A DNA stretch of 64,000 bases from SPJN01 sp965229935 (GTDB taxonomy: Bacteria; Pseudomonadota; Alphaproteobacteria; SPJN01), in contig CBDDKB010000002.1 in NCBI GenBank assembly GCA_965229935.1, forward strand, positions 558,001 through 622,000, given 5' to 3'. Below the pieces are notes generated by a model that was not told where the DNA came from, ran no database searches, and saw only the letters and a program-made list of their open reading frames with translations. Made by a program: the position numbers and the translations under genes. Positions 1-8,249 of this stretch are shown here, in pieces (within the stretch, counting starts at the first letter, position 1; each line of letters begins with the position of its first letter).

Positions 1-672
1 AAGCGTCAGGGTCAGGATCCGGCGGTCATTGACCACCTCCGTCACGCCTTCCCATGCATCCTTAATGGCACTGTTGCGCGGCCCTTCGGGCAGGGCCCTT
101 TTGACCGGGTTCAATCGTGTCATCATCAATGCGCAGGCAAGGATCAAAGTCCCTTGGGCCACCAATAGGGGGATGGCGCCGAAATCATCGGCCCGTGTGC
201 CGAACAAAATCCCGACCATCTGGCCGCCAAATTGCAGCATATTGACAGTGGCGATCGCCTTTTGAATTTGCCCCGGCTGGGTGACATTGGTCAGCATTGT
301 GTCGCGGGCAGGGATGATAAAGGCTGCAAAGGCTGACCCTATCACGGCCATTGCGACCATGATCCAGTATCCCAACATGTCCATGCCGTAAAACACGGCA
401 ACAGTTGTGATCGGGATCAGGTTCAGTGTTTGCAGGGTGATCAGAATGGTGCGTGGGTCGCGCCTGTCCGCAACCGTACCGCCAACCAACAGCAATAATG
501 TAGAGGGCAACATGGATGCCATCTGCATAAAGCCGATCCGTTCCGGCGTTTCGTGCAAGAACACGGTGACAAGCCAAGTGTTCAACACTTGGCCGATGCC
601 GACAGAAACAAAGAAGACCCCAACCCCGGCAATGTACCAGCGATATTGCAGGGCCTTTTGCGCATCCGTCAT
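1..672 (-). CDS. MFS transporter, 3'-truncated by window edge
   Basis: Reading leftward from the ATG at 672 gives 224 uninterrupted codons that run off the window, so the C-terminal half is missing. The protein begins MTDAQKALQYRWYIAGVGVF and has hydrophobic segments typical of the first half of a major facilitator transporter. A GGTVADRRDPRT loop between helices 2 and 3 fits the MFS signature (GxxaDRxGrR). The overall pattern, with an early NTWLVTVFLHETPERIG segment, resembles the DHA3/EntS-like drug and siderophore exporter branch. The start lies one base past the stop codon of the upstream ArsC-like gene, so the two are probably translationally coupled. The substrate cannot be inferred. 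Confidence 0.8.
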   Translation of the reverse strand, partial: MTDAQKALQYRWYIAGVGVFFVSVGIGQVLNTWLVTVFLHETPERIGFMQMASMLPSTLLLLVGGTVADRRDPRTILITLQTLNLIPITTVAVFYGMDMLGYWIMVAMAVIGSAFAAFIIPARDTMLTNVTQPGQIQKAIATVNMLQFGGQMVGILFGTRADDFGAIPLLVAQGTLILACALMMTRLNPVKRALPEGPRNSAIKDAWEGVTEVVNDRRILTLTL

Positions 673-673
673 G

Positions 674-1027
674 TTATTTGCCAATCATGTCAGAAAGCGC
701 GCTTTCCACATCTTTTTTAAAGCCGACCAAGACTTGACCTTCCGCCTCAATGATGGGGCGCTTGATCAGGGTTGGCTGATCAGCCATCAGGGCAATCAGC
801 TTTGCCTGATCCGTTTCGGCCTTTTCTACATCACTTAGCTGCCGCCATGTTGTGCCCCGTTTGTTGAGCACAAGGTCAATTCCCGCCTGATCGACCCAGC
901 CTGTGATTTGCTGAACGGTCACGCCATCGGCGCGAAAATCCACAAAGCTATAGTCAGCCCCCGCAGCGTCGAGCCATTTGCGGGCCTTTTTGACCGTGTC
1001 GCAGTTCTTGATTCCGTAAAGTTTCAT
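674..1027 (-). CDS. ArsC/Spx-family thioredoxin-fold reductase (YffB-like)
   Basis: A 117-residue protein of the length usual for the ArsC/Spx/YffB family. The N-terminus KLYGIKNCDTVKKARKWL carries the single conserved cysteine in an NCDTxKKA context, as in YffB-like putative glutathione-dependent reductases. The RPIIE segment near the C-terminus is the usual family motif. The ATG at 1027 is preferred to an upstream start at 1099 because a GGGGA ribosome-binding site sits just before it and the family signature begins at residue 2. The stop abuts the start of the downstream MFS gene. Neither a true arsenate reductase role nor Spx activity can be claimed. Confidence 0.85.
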   Translation of the reverse strand: MKLYGIKNCDTVKKARKWLDAAGADYSFVDFRADGVTVQQITGWVDQAGIDLVLNKRGTTWRQLSDVEKAETDQAKLIALMADQPTLIKRPIIEAEGQVLVGFKKDVESALSDMIGK

Positions 1028-1188
1028 AATCTGATTCCCCAATGGCCTATCTACATAGGCCCCCCAGCCCCTTCGGGCAAGCGGGTGATTTGTAGCCAAA
1101 CTAAACTGTTCTGGGCTTGTTGTCAGACCCGGATCGGCCTAATCTGCGCGCGTTAAAAATTTATCTATTAATAATAAGGAAAAATCCA

Positions 1189-2433
1189 ATGACTGAACTT
1201 CCGACACTTGATCGGTCTACCCCCGGCTCAACCGCCGAATGGGCCGGTGTCCGTCAGCGCGTGGTCGACTTCGTTGAAAATGAATGCTACCCGGCAGAAA
1301 TTGAAATGAAGAAGTCTGACGACCCCCGCGCCGTGATGAAGCGTTTGCAGGACAAGGCAAAGGCTGCCGGTCTGTGGGCGCTGGGTCATCCCGTGGAAAT
1401 TGGCGGCCAGGGCATGCCCTTTATGGATTATGTCTATGTGAATGAGGTGATCGGCAGGTCTGAGCTTGCCATGGTCGCCCTAGGCACCCATACGCTGCAG
1501 GATTCCATCATGTTGAACCTGTATGCTGACCCGATCTGGCGTGACCGCTATTTGGCCCCCCTTGTGGCTGGCGAAATCCATCCGTCCTTTGCCATGACGG
1601 AGCCGAACGTAGCATCCTCTGACCCGACACAGATCGAAACTGTTGCTGTGCAAGAAGGGGACGAGTGGGTGATCAATGGCCATAAATGGTTCATCACCGG
1701 GGCGCTGACCGCTGAATATTGCACCGTTATGTGTAAGACAGACAATGATGCGCCGCCCCACAAGGCGTTCACGATGATCATCGTGCCGACCGACACACCC
1801 GGTTTTGAGATTGTGCGTGATGTTGAAGTCATGGGCGAAAAGCATAATCATTGCGAGATCAAGCTGACAGATGTGCGTGTGCCCCTGTCCAATACGCTTG
1901 GCCCCCGTGGTGAGGCCTTTGTGATCTCACAGCGTCGTTTGGGCCCGGGCCGTATTTTCCACTGCATGCGTTGGCTTGGTCAGGCACAGCGTGCCTTTGA
2001 CCTGATGTGTAACCGCTTGCTGGAACGTCGTGCCTTTGGTGAGCGTTTGGCTGACAAGCAATTGATGCAGGCTCATGTGTTTGAGGCTGCCGCCGAAATT
2101 CAGGCCAACCGTCTGCTGACCATTGATGCGGCCCGCAAGATGGATATGGGTTCTGACGCGCGCATTGAAATTGCGCTGGTCAAGGTTGCAGGTGCCCGCA
2201 TGGTGCACAATGTGATCGACCGATCCATTCAGGTTCATGGTGCCAAGGGCGTGTCAGAGGATACGCCGCTTGAAAACATGTATCGTCAGGCACGCTTTGC
2301 CCGTATCTATGACGGTCCTGATGAAGTGCACATGCAATCAACCGCCCGCCGCATCCTGCGCGAGTTTGAAAAAGGTCGTGGTTGGGACTTTGGTGAGCGT
2401 GATTTGACCGCCTATGAGGCTTCTAATCATTGA
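1189..2433 (+). CDS. Acyl-CoA dehydrogenase, ACAD10/11-like
   Basis: A 414-residue FAD-dependent acyl-CoA dehydrogenase, catalysing alpha,beta-dehydrogenation of an acyl-CoA with electrons passed to ETF. The middle domain shows FAMTEPNVASSDPTQIET and GHKWFITGA, which contact flavin and substrate. The C-terminal helical domain shows QVHGAKGVSEDTPLE and ARIYDGPDEVH. The TEPxVASSDxT and YDGPDE forms are those of the ACAD10/ACAD11 subgroup rather than classical short- or medium-chain enzymes. The ATG at 1189 follows an AATAAGGAAAA ribosome-binding region. An upstream in-frame extension from 1117 lacks a binding site and family similarity. The gene is divergent from the ArsC-like gene. Chain-length preference is unknown. 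Confidence 0.92.
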   Translation: MTELPTLDRSTPGSTAEWAGVRQRVVDFVENECYPAEIEMKKSDDPRAVMKRLQDKAKAAGLWALGHPVEIGGQGMPFMDYVYVNEVIGRSELAMVALGTHTLQDSIMLNLYADPIWRDRYLAPLVAGEIHPSFAMTEPNVASSDPTQIETVAVQEGDEWVINGHKWFITGALTAEYCTVMCKTDNDAPPHKAFTMIIVPTDTPGFEIVRDVEVMGEKHNHCEIKLTDVRVPLSNTLGPRGEAFVISQRRLGPGRIFHCMRWLGQAQRAFDLMCNRLLERRAFGERLADKQLMQAHVFEAAAEIQANRLLTIDAARKMDMGSDARIEIALVKVAGARMVHNVIDRSIQVHGAKGVSEDTPLENMYRQARFARIYDGPDEVHMQSTARRILREFEKGRGWDFGERDLTAYEASNH

Positions 2434-2440
2434 TGATTAT

Positions 2441-2494
2441 CTCAAATGCGTAGTCCGGTTTTGATAACCGAACAGGGGCTAAACCGCATTTGAG
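2441..2494. terminator. Nested hairpin between convergent genes
   Basis: CTCAAATGCG at 2441-2450 is perfectly complementary to CGCATTTGAG at 2485-2494. Inside the loop a second stem, CGGTT/AACCG, lies at 2456-2470. It occupies the gap between two convergent genes, so a bidirectional transcription end is the simplest reading. The U-tract is poor on both strands, so a processing or stability element is also possible. Confidence 0.45.
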
Positions 2495-2524
2495 AAAATA
2501 AGAATAAGGCAGGCTGCTGGCAGA

Positions 2525-3232
2525 TTATTCTGCGGCGGCCTGTTCTTCTTCGGGGTGGATCACCCGGTCATTGGCGATCAGGTCCATCATTTCAGCATAT
2601 TGATGGTTATAGACGCCTTCATCGGTCAGCACGGCGGCTGCTGTCATGGCATGGGCCACTTCATCAGCGCCGATGGCTTTATAACGGCTTAGGGGACCTG
2701 CCATAAACGGGTTCATCAGCGGCAACAACGCCTTGCCGATTTCTTCTGAGGTGCGGTTTTCATCCCGTTCCCCCAACAGCAGGCCGGGACGGAAAATATC
2801 AATCCGTTCATAGCCCAGTGCTTTGACCGCGTGGTCAGCCTCGCCCTTTGTTTTCATGTAAAAGCTGGGGCTGCGGGCATCGGCACCGACAGCGGACACC
2901 ATCATCAGATGATCTGCGCCGCCGCGATGGGCCCCATCGGCAAAGGATACGACCATATCGCGGTCGATCTTGCGAAAGGCTTCGCGGCTGCCAGCCTGTT
3001 TTTGTGTCGTGCCCAGTGTTGAAATGGCAATATCGGCACCGACGTCTTTTGCTTCGTCATGCAGATCGGCAAAGTCGATAACGCGCGTATCAAGCTTGTC
3101 ATGGGAAAAGCGCATGGGCCGACGCGTCAGCACCGTCACCCGTTCAACTTCCGGGCGATGGCACAATGTCTGCGCCAGCAGCGTACCCACCAAACCGGTG
3201 GCACCAATCATGACTACATGCAGTTGCGGCAT
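2525..3232 (-). CDS. NAD(P)H-binding oxidoreductase (HTATIP2/TIP30-like atypical SDR)
   Basis: A 235-residue Rossmann-fold protein. The N-terminal MIGATGLVGTLLA glycine-rich loop binds the dinucleotide, and LTRRPM follows beta-2. ISTLGTTQ and YMKTKGEAD (the YxxxK pair) follow in the order seen in atypical short-chain dehydrogenases of the NmrA/TIP30 group, and IFRPGLLLGER marks the C-terminal half. Proteins of this type are often annotated as NAD-dependent epimerases or nucleoside-diphosphate sugar epimerases without a demonstrated substrate. The start at 3232 has an AGGG motif upstream. It converges with the acyl-CoA dehydrogenase gene across a hairpin. Confidence 0.82.
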   Translation of the reverse strand: MPQLHVVMIGATGLVGTLLAQTLCHRPEVERVTVLTRRPMRFSHDKLDTRVIDFADLHDEAKDVGADIAISTLGTTQKQAGSREAFRKIDRDMVVSFADGAHRGGADHLMMVSAVGADARSPSFYMKTKGEADHAVKALGYERIDIFRPGLLLGERDENRTSEEIGKALLPLMNPFMAGPLSRYKAIGADEVAHAMTAAAVLTDEGVYNHQYAEMMDLIANDRVIHPEEEQAAAE

Positions 3233-3561
3233 GAAAAACCCTAAAAAGCGGCCCCAAAAAACTTAATCCCGTTGGTCCGCGCCTTCGTGCCTGTGCAGCA
3301 GACATCGGCGCGGACATAGCGTTAATGGTGACGCTCTTGAGCGGATTTGTATGCTGCCAAAACCGTCGCATGGCTGCTTGTCGCGGCGGATTTCGGCATT
3401 ATTTCACAGTGCTGTAGTGGGGTTAAGCGCCTGTACAGGCTGTAAGATTTCAGGCTAGGGGCGCGTAATTGCTTATTTTTTTCATATACCCCTGAAATAG
3501 GGGGAAATAGAATAATCCCGCAGGCGTAAGGTATTTCCGCGTCAATATGACCGCTCACCCA
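3233..3561. other. Intergenic stretch without a supported gene
   Basis: These 329 bases hold no open reading frame with recognisable features. The right part (about 3470-3530) is AT-rich and includes a small hairpin CCCCT-GAAAT-AGGGG at 3489-3503. The left part must carry the promoter of the minus-strand oxidoreductase, but no convincing -35/-10 pair was found. Confidence 0.5.
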
Positions 3562-4065
3562 TCAGTCTATCTGGTCTGCGATGCGGCCCGTCATATTGGT
3601 TTTAAAGCTTTTGCTGTCATCGGACAGAATTTTGCAAATGCCGTTGGCGCGCATGACAGGCCCATCAGGCCCCATCAGATAGCCTGATGCAAAACCCATG
3701 GACCGGCGCGGTTCGGTAAAGTCGATCTTGCTTTCTAGCCAAGCGCCCAATGGGGCAGGCTTGAGAAAATCGAAGGTTAGGTTAACTGACGGTACAAATT
3801 TCTTGGTGCCGGAGCTGAAGACCACGCCCATACCCACCGCCATATCCATGACGGTCATCATCATGCCGCCATGGCAGATCATGGCGGGGTTACAGTGCCG
3901 TTCTTCGACCCTGAACCCGATGGTGGGTACGTCACCCTTCATCGCGATATAAAGCGGGCCGACCAGATTGGCGAACCCTTCAGGGGGGCTGAAAAGTGAG
4001 AAGCCCTCCGGGACTTGTTGATCATCAATTTTTGCTTGATCATCAGAGGATGCAGAATTTGACAT
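3562..4065 (-). CDS. PaaI-family hotdog thioesterase
   Basis: A 167-residue single-hotdog protein. The central ICHGGMMMTVMDMAVG segment is the HGG motif on the hotdog helix typical of PaaI/4HBT acyl-CoA thioesterases, followed by VNLTFDFLKPAPLG on the adjacent strand. The start at 4065 is chosen because AAGGA precedes it at good spacing. The in-frame ATG at 4092 has no ribosome-binding site. A second PaaI-type protein is encoded at 11488, and both sit near acyl-CoA metabolism genes. The role is presumably hydrolysis of an acyl- or aryl-CoA thioester; the substrate is unknown. Confidence 0.85.
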   Translation of the reverse strand: MSNSASSDDQAKIDDQQVPEGFSLFSPPEGFANLVGPLYIAMKGDVPTIGFRVEERHCNPAMICHGGMMMTVMDMAVGMGVVFSSGTKKFVPSVNLTFDFLKPAPLGAWLESKIDFTEPRRSMGFASGYLMGPDGPVMRANGICKILSDDSKSFKTNMTGRIADQID

Positions 4066-4160
4066 ATTGATTTGTCCTTCGGATGGGCACATATGGAATG
4101 ATAATTAGTCATCATCTAATCACCCCCATCTGATTTGTCGAGGGGGCGGAGAACCACACC

Positions 4161-5093
4161 ATGCTTTACGCGCTTGCTGCCCTTTTATTGCTGGGTCTTG
4201 GCTATACCTTGTTCCGCAAGTGGCGGGTGGAACGTCAGCACCCACCTCGCGGTAAATTTGTTGAGGTAGACGGGCACCGCATTCATGCGATTACGGGCGG
4301 TACACCATCGGCGACCAAGCCAACCATTGTGTTGATTCATGGGGCGTCGGGGAATGCTTGCGACACGGCTGAGGCTTTGATGATCCCCCTGATCGACAAG
4401 GGGCACAGGGTGGTTGCCTTTGACAGGCCCGGCTATGGCTATTCGCAGCGCCGTCGCGGCGGCTGGATGGACCCTGCGGAACAGGCCTGCACCTTATCAG
4501 ACGCATTGCGGAAAATGGGCGAACAGGGGCCCTTTATCATTGTCGGCCATTCATTGGGTGGCGCGGTCGCGCTTGCGTGGGGGTTAACCCGGGCAGAGGA
4601 TTGCGCGGCGGTCGTCTCACTATCAGGGGCGTCCCATCCGTTCCCCGGTGGCGTCGCGCTCTATCGTAAGATCATAACATTCCCTGTTTTGGGCCGCCTG
4701 ATCGGGTGGACATTGATAGTGCCCCTCGCGGATCTGTTGTTCAGCAAGGCGGTGGCAAGCACCTTCCGCCCCGGCGACCCTGTTGACAATTATGCGGCCC
4801 GCTGCGCCATCGCGCTTCACCTGCGTCCCAATCAGATGATCCCCGATGCGCAGGATGTGTCGCGACTGCGTGGCTACCTGAAACATCAGGCGGTGGCCTA
4901 TCCTGATTTCGTAACGCCCCTGACGGTGCTGACAGGTAATCGTGATTATACGGTTGGGGCGAAAATTCACTCCTACCCCCTGGCGCGCAAAGTGGGCCAC
5001 GCCAAACTGGTCAAGCTGGAAAATTGCGGACACATGCCCCACCACCACCGCACGGATGAAGTGGTAAAGGCCATTACCGAAGCGGTTGCCTGA
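4161..5093 (+). CDS. Membrane-anchored alpha/beta hydrolase
   Basis: A 310-residue alpha/beta-hydrolase. Residues 1-18 form a hydrophobic anchor (MLYALAALLLLGLGYTLF). The core has LIHGASG (oxyanion region, near residue 60), FDRPGYGYS, the nucleophile elbow GHSLGG with Ser131, a likely acid in TGNRDYTV and a catalytic His in NCGHMPHHH near the C-terminus. The set is complete, so the enzyme is probably active, but the ester or other substrate cannot be assigned. GGAGAACC lies upstream of the ATG. It is divergent from the PaaI thioesterase and converges directly with pyruvate kinase, with no bases between the two stop codons. Confidence 0.85.
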   Translation: MLYALAALLLLGLGYTLFRKWRVERQHPPRGKFVEVDGHRIHAITGGTPSATKPTIVLIHGASGNACDTAEALMIPLIDKGHRVVAFDRPGYGYSQRRRGGWMDPAEQACTLSDALRKMGEQGPFIIVGHSLGGAVALAWGLTRAEDCAAVVSLSGASHPFPGGVALYRKIITFPVLGRLIGWTLIVPLADLLFSKAVASTFRPGDPVDNYAARCAIALHLRPNQMIPDAQDVSRLRGYLKHQAVAYPDFVTPLTVLTGNRDYTVGAKIHSYPLARKVGHAKLVKLENCGHMPHHHRTDEVVKAITEAVA

Positions 5094-6533
5094 TTAATCG
5101 ACCGTCGCAATTCTCAGGATGTTGGTGGCTCCGGGCGTCCCAAAGGGCACGCCGGCGGTAATCACCACCTGATCGCCCTTTTGTGCGATGCCGTTTTTGG
5201 GTGCCTGTTCAGACACGCGCGACACCATATCGGCAAAGCTGTGCGCATCTTCGGTAACAACACAATGCAATCCCCACACAAGCGTCAACCAACGCGCGGT
5301 TTCAATGCGCGGTGTGAAGGCATAGGGGTGAACGCGGCTGCGGCCACGGGCAACGCGCAATGCGGTAGAGCCTGAGGTCGTGTAACAGATAATGCCGCTG
5401 GCATCGATTGTGTCGGCAACCTGCGATGCGGCGGCGGCGATGGCATCTTCCGATGTTTTTTCCCGCTGTAATGCCGCCTGATCCATCGAGGCGCGATAGG
5501 CAGGGTCAAGCTCTGTCTCGATCCCGACCTTGTTCATGGTGGCGACAGCCTCTATCGGGAAATCACCAACTGCGGTTTCTGCTGACAGCATAACGGCATC
5601 GGCCCCCTCCAAAACGGCAAGGGCGATATCGGTCACCTCAGCACGTGTGGGAACGGGGGCCTTGATCATGCTTTCCAGCATTTGGGTGGCAACCACAACG
5701 GGCTTGCCTGCCATGCGGCTGGTAATCACGATGCGCCGCTGTGCGCCGGGCACTTTCTCGACCGGCAGCTCGACGCCAAGGTCACCGCGCGCGACCATGA
5801 CGCCGTCCGTTGCCTCGACAATCGCTGGCAGATCAACTAGGGCCGCGGGCTTTTCAATCTTGGCCATCAATTTGGCGCGGCCATTAATAATTTTTTTGGT
5901 GTTGGTCACATCATCGGCGCGCTGAACAAAACTTAGGGCGATCCAGTCAACATCCTTGGACAGAGCCATTTCCAGATCAGCCTGATCTTTCTCGGTCAGG
6001 GCCGGGATCGGCAACAGGCTGTCGGGCAGGTTCACGCCCTTGCGATCTGAAAGCGGGCCGCCAACTTCAACCACTGTCTCAGCACTTGTTTTACTGACGC
6101 TCTTAACGCGCAGGCGCAGCTTGCCATCATCCAGAAGGATGGTTTGGTCGGGGGCAATCGCGTCAAATATTTCCTGATGGGGCAGGGGGGCCCGTTCGCT
6201 GGTGCCCGGCTCGTCCACATTCATATCAAGTGTGAAATTTTGGCCAACTTTCAAAACCGGCACATCGCCATCTGCATCGCGCATCATGGTGCCGACGCGA
6301 AGTTTGGGGCCCTGTAAGTCTGCCAGCACCGCAATCGGTGTTCCCAATTCCTGTTCAGCCGCGCGGATAGCGTTTAACTGCTTGGTAAATGTTTCCTCAT
6401 CCGCATGGGACAGGTTCAGCCGGAATGCGTCTGCCCCTGCCTCAACAAGGGCTTTAATACGTTCAGGGGTGGAGGTGGCAGGCCCAAGGGTCGCCAAAAT
6501 CTTGATATGTCGCTGTCTGATCATGGTCCCCAC
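5094..6533 (-). CDS. pyk: Pyruvate kinase
   Basis: Transfers phosphate from phosphoenolpyruvate to ADP in the last step of glycolysis. The 479-residue product has the family's usual length and motifs: KILATLGPAT at the N-terminus, FRLNLSHA, LADLQGPKLRVG, the substrate/metal-binding MAKIEKPAAL, MVARGDLGVELP, KPVVVATQMLESM and DAVMLSAETAVG. A C-terminal regulatory domain begins around ASGIICYTTSG. The start is taken as the GTG at 6533, which has AAGGGG six bases upstream. The in-frame ATG three codons later (6524) is the alternative and differs by only three residues. The gene is divergent from the N-formylglutamate amidohydrolase-like gene. Confidence 0.95.
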   Translation of the reverse strand: MGTMIRQRHIKILATLGPATSTPERIKALVEAGADAFRLNLSHADEETFTKQLNAIRAAEQELGTPIAVLADLQGPKLRVGTMMRDADGDVPVLKVGQNFTLDMNVDEPGTSERAPLPHQEIFDAIAPDQTILLDDGKLRLRVKSVSKTSAETVVEVGGPLSDRKGVNLPDSLLPIPALTEKDQADLEMALSKDVDWIALSFVQRADDVTNTKKIINGRAKLMAKIEKPAALVDLPAIVEATDGVMVARGDLGVELPVEKVPGAQRRIVITSRMAGKPVVVATQMLESMIKAPVPTRAEVTDIALAVLEGADAVMLSAETAVGDFPIEAVATMNKVGIETELDPAYRASMDQAALQREKTSEDAIAAAASQVADTIDASGIICYTTSGSTALRVARGRSRVHPYAFTPRIETARWLTLVWGLHCVVTEDAHSFADMVSRVSEQAPKNGIAQKGDQVVITAGVPFGTPGATNILRIATVD

Positions 6534-6626
6534 ATTATTCCCCTTCTATTGCCGTTCAATGACCTGATTGTCGCGGGCGCACTTTTTGTGGTTGAGCGGA
6601 CGGGCCCCCTATGGTCCTGTCTGCCC

Positions 6627-7421
6627 ATGCTTGCGACCGATGAACAACCTTATACCGTGATCAGCGCGCGGGAAGACACCGCGCTTTTGCTATTATGCGA
6701 TCATGCGTCAAACCATGTGCCGCCTGACTATGACGGGTTGGGGCTCGACCCCGCTTTGTTTGAACGTCACATCGCCTATGATATTGGCGCAGCAGACGTG
6801 ACCCGCTCCCTTGCAGAACTAAGCGGGGCGGGGGCTGTCCTTGCAGGGTTTTCGCGCCTGTTGATTGATCCCAACCGTGGCGCGGATGACCCGACATTGG
6901 TGATGAAACTGTCTGATGGCGCGATCATCCCGGGCAATCGCCACGCAGATGCGGGTGAGGTCGCGGACCGGGTGGCGCGCTTTTACGGGCCCTATCATGA
7001 TCAGGTGGCCGCCGCATTGGCAGCGATTCGGACCCGTGGGCAGGTGCCCATCATCGTCTCAATCCACAGTTTTACGCCGCATTTCCAGAACAAGGGCCGC
7101 GAATGGCCCATTGCGCTGTTGTGGGATAAGGATGACCGGCTCGCCGCGCCGCTGAAATCAGCGCTTGAGGCTGCGTTTTCACCTGTCGGGGATAATCAAC
7201 CCTATGACGGGGCGTTGAAAAATGACTGTATGTACAAGCACGGCACGGCAAACGGCTATCCCCATGTGCTGATCGAAATCCGGCAAGACCTGATCGACCA
7301 GCCTGATAAGGCCGCCGTCATCAGTGAAAAAATCTGGTCAGTTTTGCGCCCCTTGCTTGACCTGCCCGCCCTTGCGCGTGTAGAGCATGTCGGCTCTCGC
7401 ACCGATGATATTTCTTTCTGA
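6627..7421 (+). CDS. N-formylglutamate amidohydrolase family protein
   Basis: A 264-residue protein of the family containing HutG-type N-formylglutamate deformylases. The segments LLLCDHASNHVPPDY, YDIGAADVT, FSRLLIDPNR, VSIHSFTP and LIEIRQDLI occur in family order and include the metal-binding Asp/His residues. No histidine-utilisation genes lie nearby, so the family name is safer than a pathway assignment; many alphaproteobacteria carry such stand-alone copies. The start at 6627 is uncertain because no clear ribosome-binding site precedes it and an upstream GTG is possible. The next gene, gapR, begins 15 bases after the stop. Confidence 0.82.
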   Translation: MLATDEQPYTVISAREDTALLLLCDHASNHVPPDYDGLGLDPALFERHIAYDIGAADVTRSLAELSGAGAVLAGFSRLLIDPNRGADDPTLVMKLSDGAIIPGNRHADAGEVADRVARFYGPYHDQVAAALAAIRTRGQVPIIVSIHSFTPHFQNKGREWPIALLWDKDDRLAAPLKSALEAAFSPVGDNQPYDGALKNDCMYKHGTANGYPHVLIEIRQDLIDQPDKAAVISEKIWSVLRPLLDLPALARVEHVGSRTDDISF

Positions 7422-7436
7422 ACGGAACCATTTGCC

Positions 7437-7685
7437 ATGAATGAGTCAGCAACCATTGCCGCCGATCAACTGCGCAGCTTTATTGAGCGTATCGAGCGTC
7501 TAGAAGAAGAAAAAAAGACCATTGCTGACGACATTAAGGAGGTCTTTGCAGAAGCCAAAGGCTATGGCTATGACGTCAAGACCCTGCGCCAAGTGCTGAA
7601 AATCCGCAAAATGGAAGAACATGACCGCGCCGAACAAGAAGCCCTGCTTGATACCTATCTTGCTGCGCTTGGCATGGCGAGCTAG
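7437..7685 (+). CDS. gapR: GapR-type nucleoid-associated protein (DUF2312)
   Basis: An 82-residue highly charged helical protein, full length for the DUF2312/GapR family. The sequence runs ADQLRSFIERIERLEEEKK, then IADDIKEVFAEAKGYGYDVK, then LRQVLKIRKM, matching GapR's long first helix and the GYD turn. In Caulobacter, GapR binds overtwisted AT-rich DNA ahead of replication and transcription and stimulates topoisomerases. The family is essentially confined to alphaproteobacteria and their phages, which helps place the organism. It follows the amidohydrolase gene closely and may be cotranscribed with it. Confidence 0.93.
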   Translation: MNESATIAADQLRSFIERIERLEEEKKTIADDIKEVFAEAKGYGYDVKTLRQVLKIRKMEEHDRAEQEALLDTYLAALGMAS

Positions 7686-7783
7686 GCAAAAAACGGCAGA
7701 AATCGGCGCAAAATTTCATGTGATCTGGCCTTGAAATGGCCCCATTCACGCCCCATATACCCTATGGGAGTGGAGGAGAACAC

Positions 7784-8170
7784 ATGACCACCAAACAAAA
7801 AAAGACCTGCCACGATGCAGCAGGTTTCACCAAAAGCAAGTTGGCAAGCCGTTTGGGTTTGACCACGGCTTTTGTTGTGTCCATGGGCTTTGGCACGGCA
7901 ACCGCCTCAGCGTCTGATCAGGCAACGGCGGGCGAAAAGCTTGACCGCGCCTTACGTGACGCCGGCAAGGCCGCAGAACAGATTGCCCGCGATTCAGCCG
8001 TTTTGGCCGAAGATATCGTGGAAAGCGCCCAAGACGCTTTGGGAGAGGCATTGGACGCGGTTGATCGCGCGCTTGAAAATATGCCCCAGTTTGAACAGCC
8101 TGAGCTGGATGACGAAGGCAATATCATCATTCGCCGCAAATCATCGGAAAAGGCAGGGACAGAAATCTGA
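7784..8170 (+). CDS. Secreted helical protein of unknown function
   Basis: A 128-residue protein with no family I recognise. The ATG at 7784 has a strong GGAGGA site at good spacing. A hydrophobic stretch LGLTTAFVVSMGFGTATASA at about residues 24-43 looks like a signal peptide with a possible AxA cleavage site. The mature part is an amphipathic, Ala- and acid-rich helix (ALRDAGKAAEQIARDSAV and similar, with heptad-like repeats), so a coiled coil or periplasmic helical bundle is likely. The C-terminus is hydrophilic. A short CCCATA/TATGGG hairpin lies just upstream at 7752-7768, and a good terminator follows the gene. Confidence 0.7.
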   Translation: MTTKQKKTCHDAAGFTKSKLASRLGLTTAFVVSMGFGTATASASDQATAGEKLDRALRDAGKAAEQIARDSAVLAEDIVESAQDALGEALDAVDRALENMPQFEQPELDDEGNIIIRRKSSEKAGTEI

Positions 8171-8205
8171 TTTTCCTGTTTCCGCCACTGGAAATTAGCC
8201 GTTAA

Positions 8206-8239
8206 AGCAGTCATATCATTATGGCTGCTTTTTTGTTTT
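8206..8239 (+). terminator. Rho-independent terminator
   Basis: The nine-base-pair stem AGCAGTCAT/ATGGCTGCT (one G-U pair) with loop ATCATT is followed by TTTTTTGTTTT. It ends the secreted-protein transcript. Its T-tract runs straight into the ribosome-binding site of pepF, leaving almost no room for a separate pepF promoter downstream of it. Confidence 0.85.
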
Positions 8240-8249
8240 AGGAGTGTTT

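Noticed and set aside
1117..1188. Upstream extension of the first acyl-CoA dehydrogenase
   Set aside because: The extension overlaps the divergent promoter region and lacks a ribosome-binding site; a good AAGGA-type site precedes the ATG at 1189.
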